A DNA stretch of 6,155 bases, from assembly GCA_007119095.1 (NCBI GenBank), contig SKQI01000247.1:1-6155 (forward strand). Direction: 5' to 3'. Source of the stretch: Wenzhouxiangella sp. (GTDB taxonomy: Bacteria; Pseudomonadota; Gammaproteobacteria; Xanthomonadales; Wenzhouxiangellaceae). A program made the position numbers and the translations under genes. Under the pieces are notes generated by a model. It worked only from the letters and a program-made list of their open reading frames with translations, ran no database searches and was not told the origin of the DNA. Position 1 is the first letter of the stretch, and each line of letters opens with the position of its first letter. Positions 5,510 to 6,155 of the stretch are shown one piece after another.

Positions 5510-6155
5510 ATGGGCCGGTTGATGCGCTGGATGTCGGCAATGCTTGTTCTGGCGGCCGCCAGCTTTGCCATGGCCAGTGAGCCCAGGCTCCAGTTTCCCG
5601 ATCACATCGCCAACTGCACGCGCTGCCACGGTGCCAGCGCAGACTATCCGGTGCTGTCGATCTTTGGCACCCCGCACGGCGTCCTCGCCGACTCGCGCAC
5701 CGGCATGGCCGACGAGGGCTGTGCGGCCTGTCATGGCCCCAGCCTGGATCACGCCCGGCTGCCGGCCCGCGTTGGCGGCTCGGAGGTCGAGATTGCCTTC
5801 CACGGCGAGCGAAAATCCAGCACCGAGATTCGCAATCAGACCTGCATGAACTGCCATGCCGGTGCCGACATGATGCACTGGCACGGCAGCGCCCATGACT
5901 TCGACGGCATGGCCTGCGTCGACTGTCATCGTGTCCATCAGAAACAGGATCCGGCCCTGGATCCGTTTCAGCAAACCGCCGCCTGCACCAGCTGTCACCA
6001 GGCCCAGCACGCCGAGTTCCATCGCCCGTTCTCGCACCCGGTTCACGAAGGCCAGCTTTTGTGCTCGGACTGCCACAACCCGCACGGCGGTGCCGGGCCA
6101 TCCGACCTGCACACGATGACCGTGAATGAAAGCTGCTACGGCTGTCATGCCGAAA
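5510..6155 (+). CDS. Multihaem c-type cytochrome, MtrA/DmsE/PioA decahaem-like (partial; 3' end beyond window)
   Basis: I translated this frame by hand: 215 residues open to the window end. A signal peptide covers about residues 1-22 (LMRWMSAMLVLAAASFAMA, cleavage after AMA), so the protein is exported by Sec and given covalent haems in the periplasm. Seven CXXCH haem sites are visible: CTRCH 36-40, CAACH 71-75, CMNCH 112-116, CVDCH 136-140, CTSCH 159-163, CSDCH 185-189 and CYGCH 209-213. Additional histidines (for example in HGPSLDH, HWHGSAHD, FSHPVHEG and NPHGG) could be distal ligands. The spacing and the FSHPVHEG...CSDCHNPHGG stretch resemble decahaem cytochromes of the MtrA/DmsE/PioA family (about 300-340 residues, ten haems), so roughly three haems should lie beyond the edge. 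Such proteins sit in an outer-membrane porin and wire periplasmic electrons to or from the outside. The gene starts five bases after the b5 gene stop. Only a weak GGCGGA precedes it, suggesting translational coupling. ATG 5522 is an alternative start. Confidence 0.88.
   Translation, partial: MGRLMRWMSAMLVLAAASFAMASEPRLQFPDHIANCTRCHGASADYPVLSIFGTPHGVLADSRTGMADEGCAACHGPSLDHARLPARVGGSEVEIAFHGERKSSTEIRNQTCMNCHAGADMMHWHGSAHDFDGMACVDCHRVHQKQDPALDPFQQTAACTSCHQAQHAEFHRPFSHPVHEGQLLCSDCHNPHGGAGPSDLHTMTVNESCYGCHAE

Noticed and set aside
5235..6148. Long minus-strand open frames opposite the b5 and multihaem cytochrome genes
   Set aside because: The plus strand carries seven CXXCH motifs and a cytochrome b5 domain with signal peptides. 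The minus-strand products are Arg/Gly-rich, low-complexity shadows.

Overview
The window reads as a chromosomal segment of a free-living bacterium, most likely a gammaproteobacterium. This is an inference from the prfB-lysS gene order, the close resemblance of the lysyl-tRNA synthetase and release factor 2 to gammaproteobacterial proteins as I remember them, moderately high GC, and a multihaem cytochrome operon typical of metal-respiring or electron-exporting Proteobacteria. No mobile element, CRISPR array, tRNA or rRNA was seen.

Left part (1-2071, minus strand): a translation operon. prfB (release factor 2) is read first and lysS (class II lysyl-tRNA synthetase, cut by the window edge) follows after 26 bases. 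prfB carries the classic autoregulatory +1 programmed frameshift at codons 24/25, so its true 5' end is at 2071. An ORF caller that ignores the shift would start it too late, at 2022. Its stop-codon recognition tripeptide reads SPY instead of the usual SPF.

Middle (2072-3828): a 266-base divergent intergenic region with a plausible prfB promoter, then a plus-strand gene for a membrane-anchored phospholipase D superfamily protein (cardiolipin synthase-like) with two intact HKD motifs. It is followed by about 195 bases holding a short hairpin, a possible promoter and a possible 25-codon upstream ORF.

Right part (3829-6155, plus strand): a tightly packed three-gene redox operon. It encodes (1) a six-helix ferric reductase/NADPH-oxidase-like flavocytochrome with FAD and NAD(P)H sites, (2) a small exported cytochrome b5-domain protein whose start overlaps the previous stop by four bases (ATGA), and (3) an exported multihaem c-type cytochrome resembling the MtrA/DmsE/PioA decahaem family, with seven CXXCH motifs before the window ends. 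Together they suggest a transmembrane electron conduit: cytoplasmic NAD(P)H to FAD, to two membrane b haems, to periplasmic cytochrome b5, to periplasmic multihaem cytochrome. An MtrB/PioB-type outer-membrane partner would be expected just downstream, outside the window. This conduit, which uses a NOX-like dehydrogenase and a cytochrome b5 rather than a CymA-type quinol dehydrogenase, is the most interesting content here.
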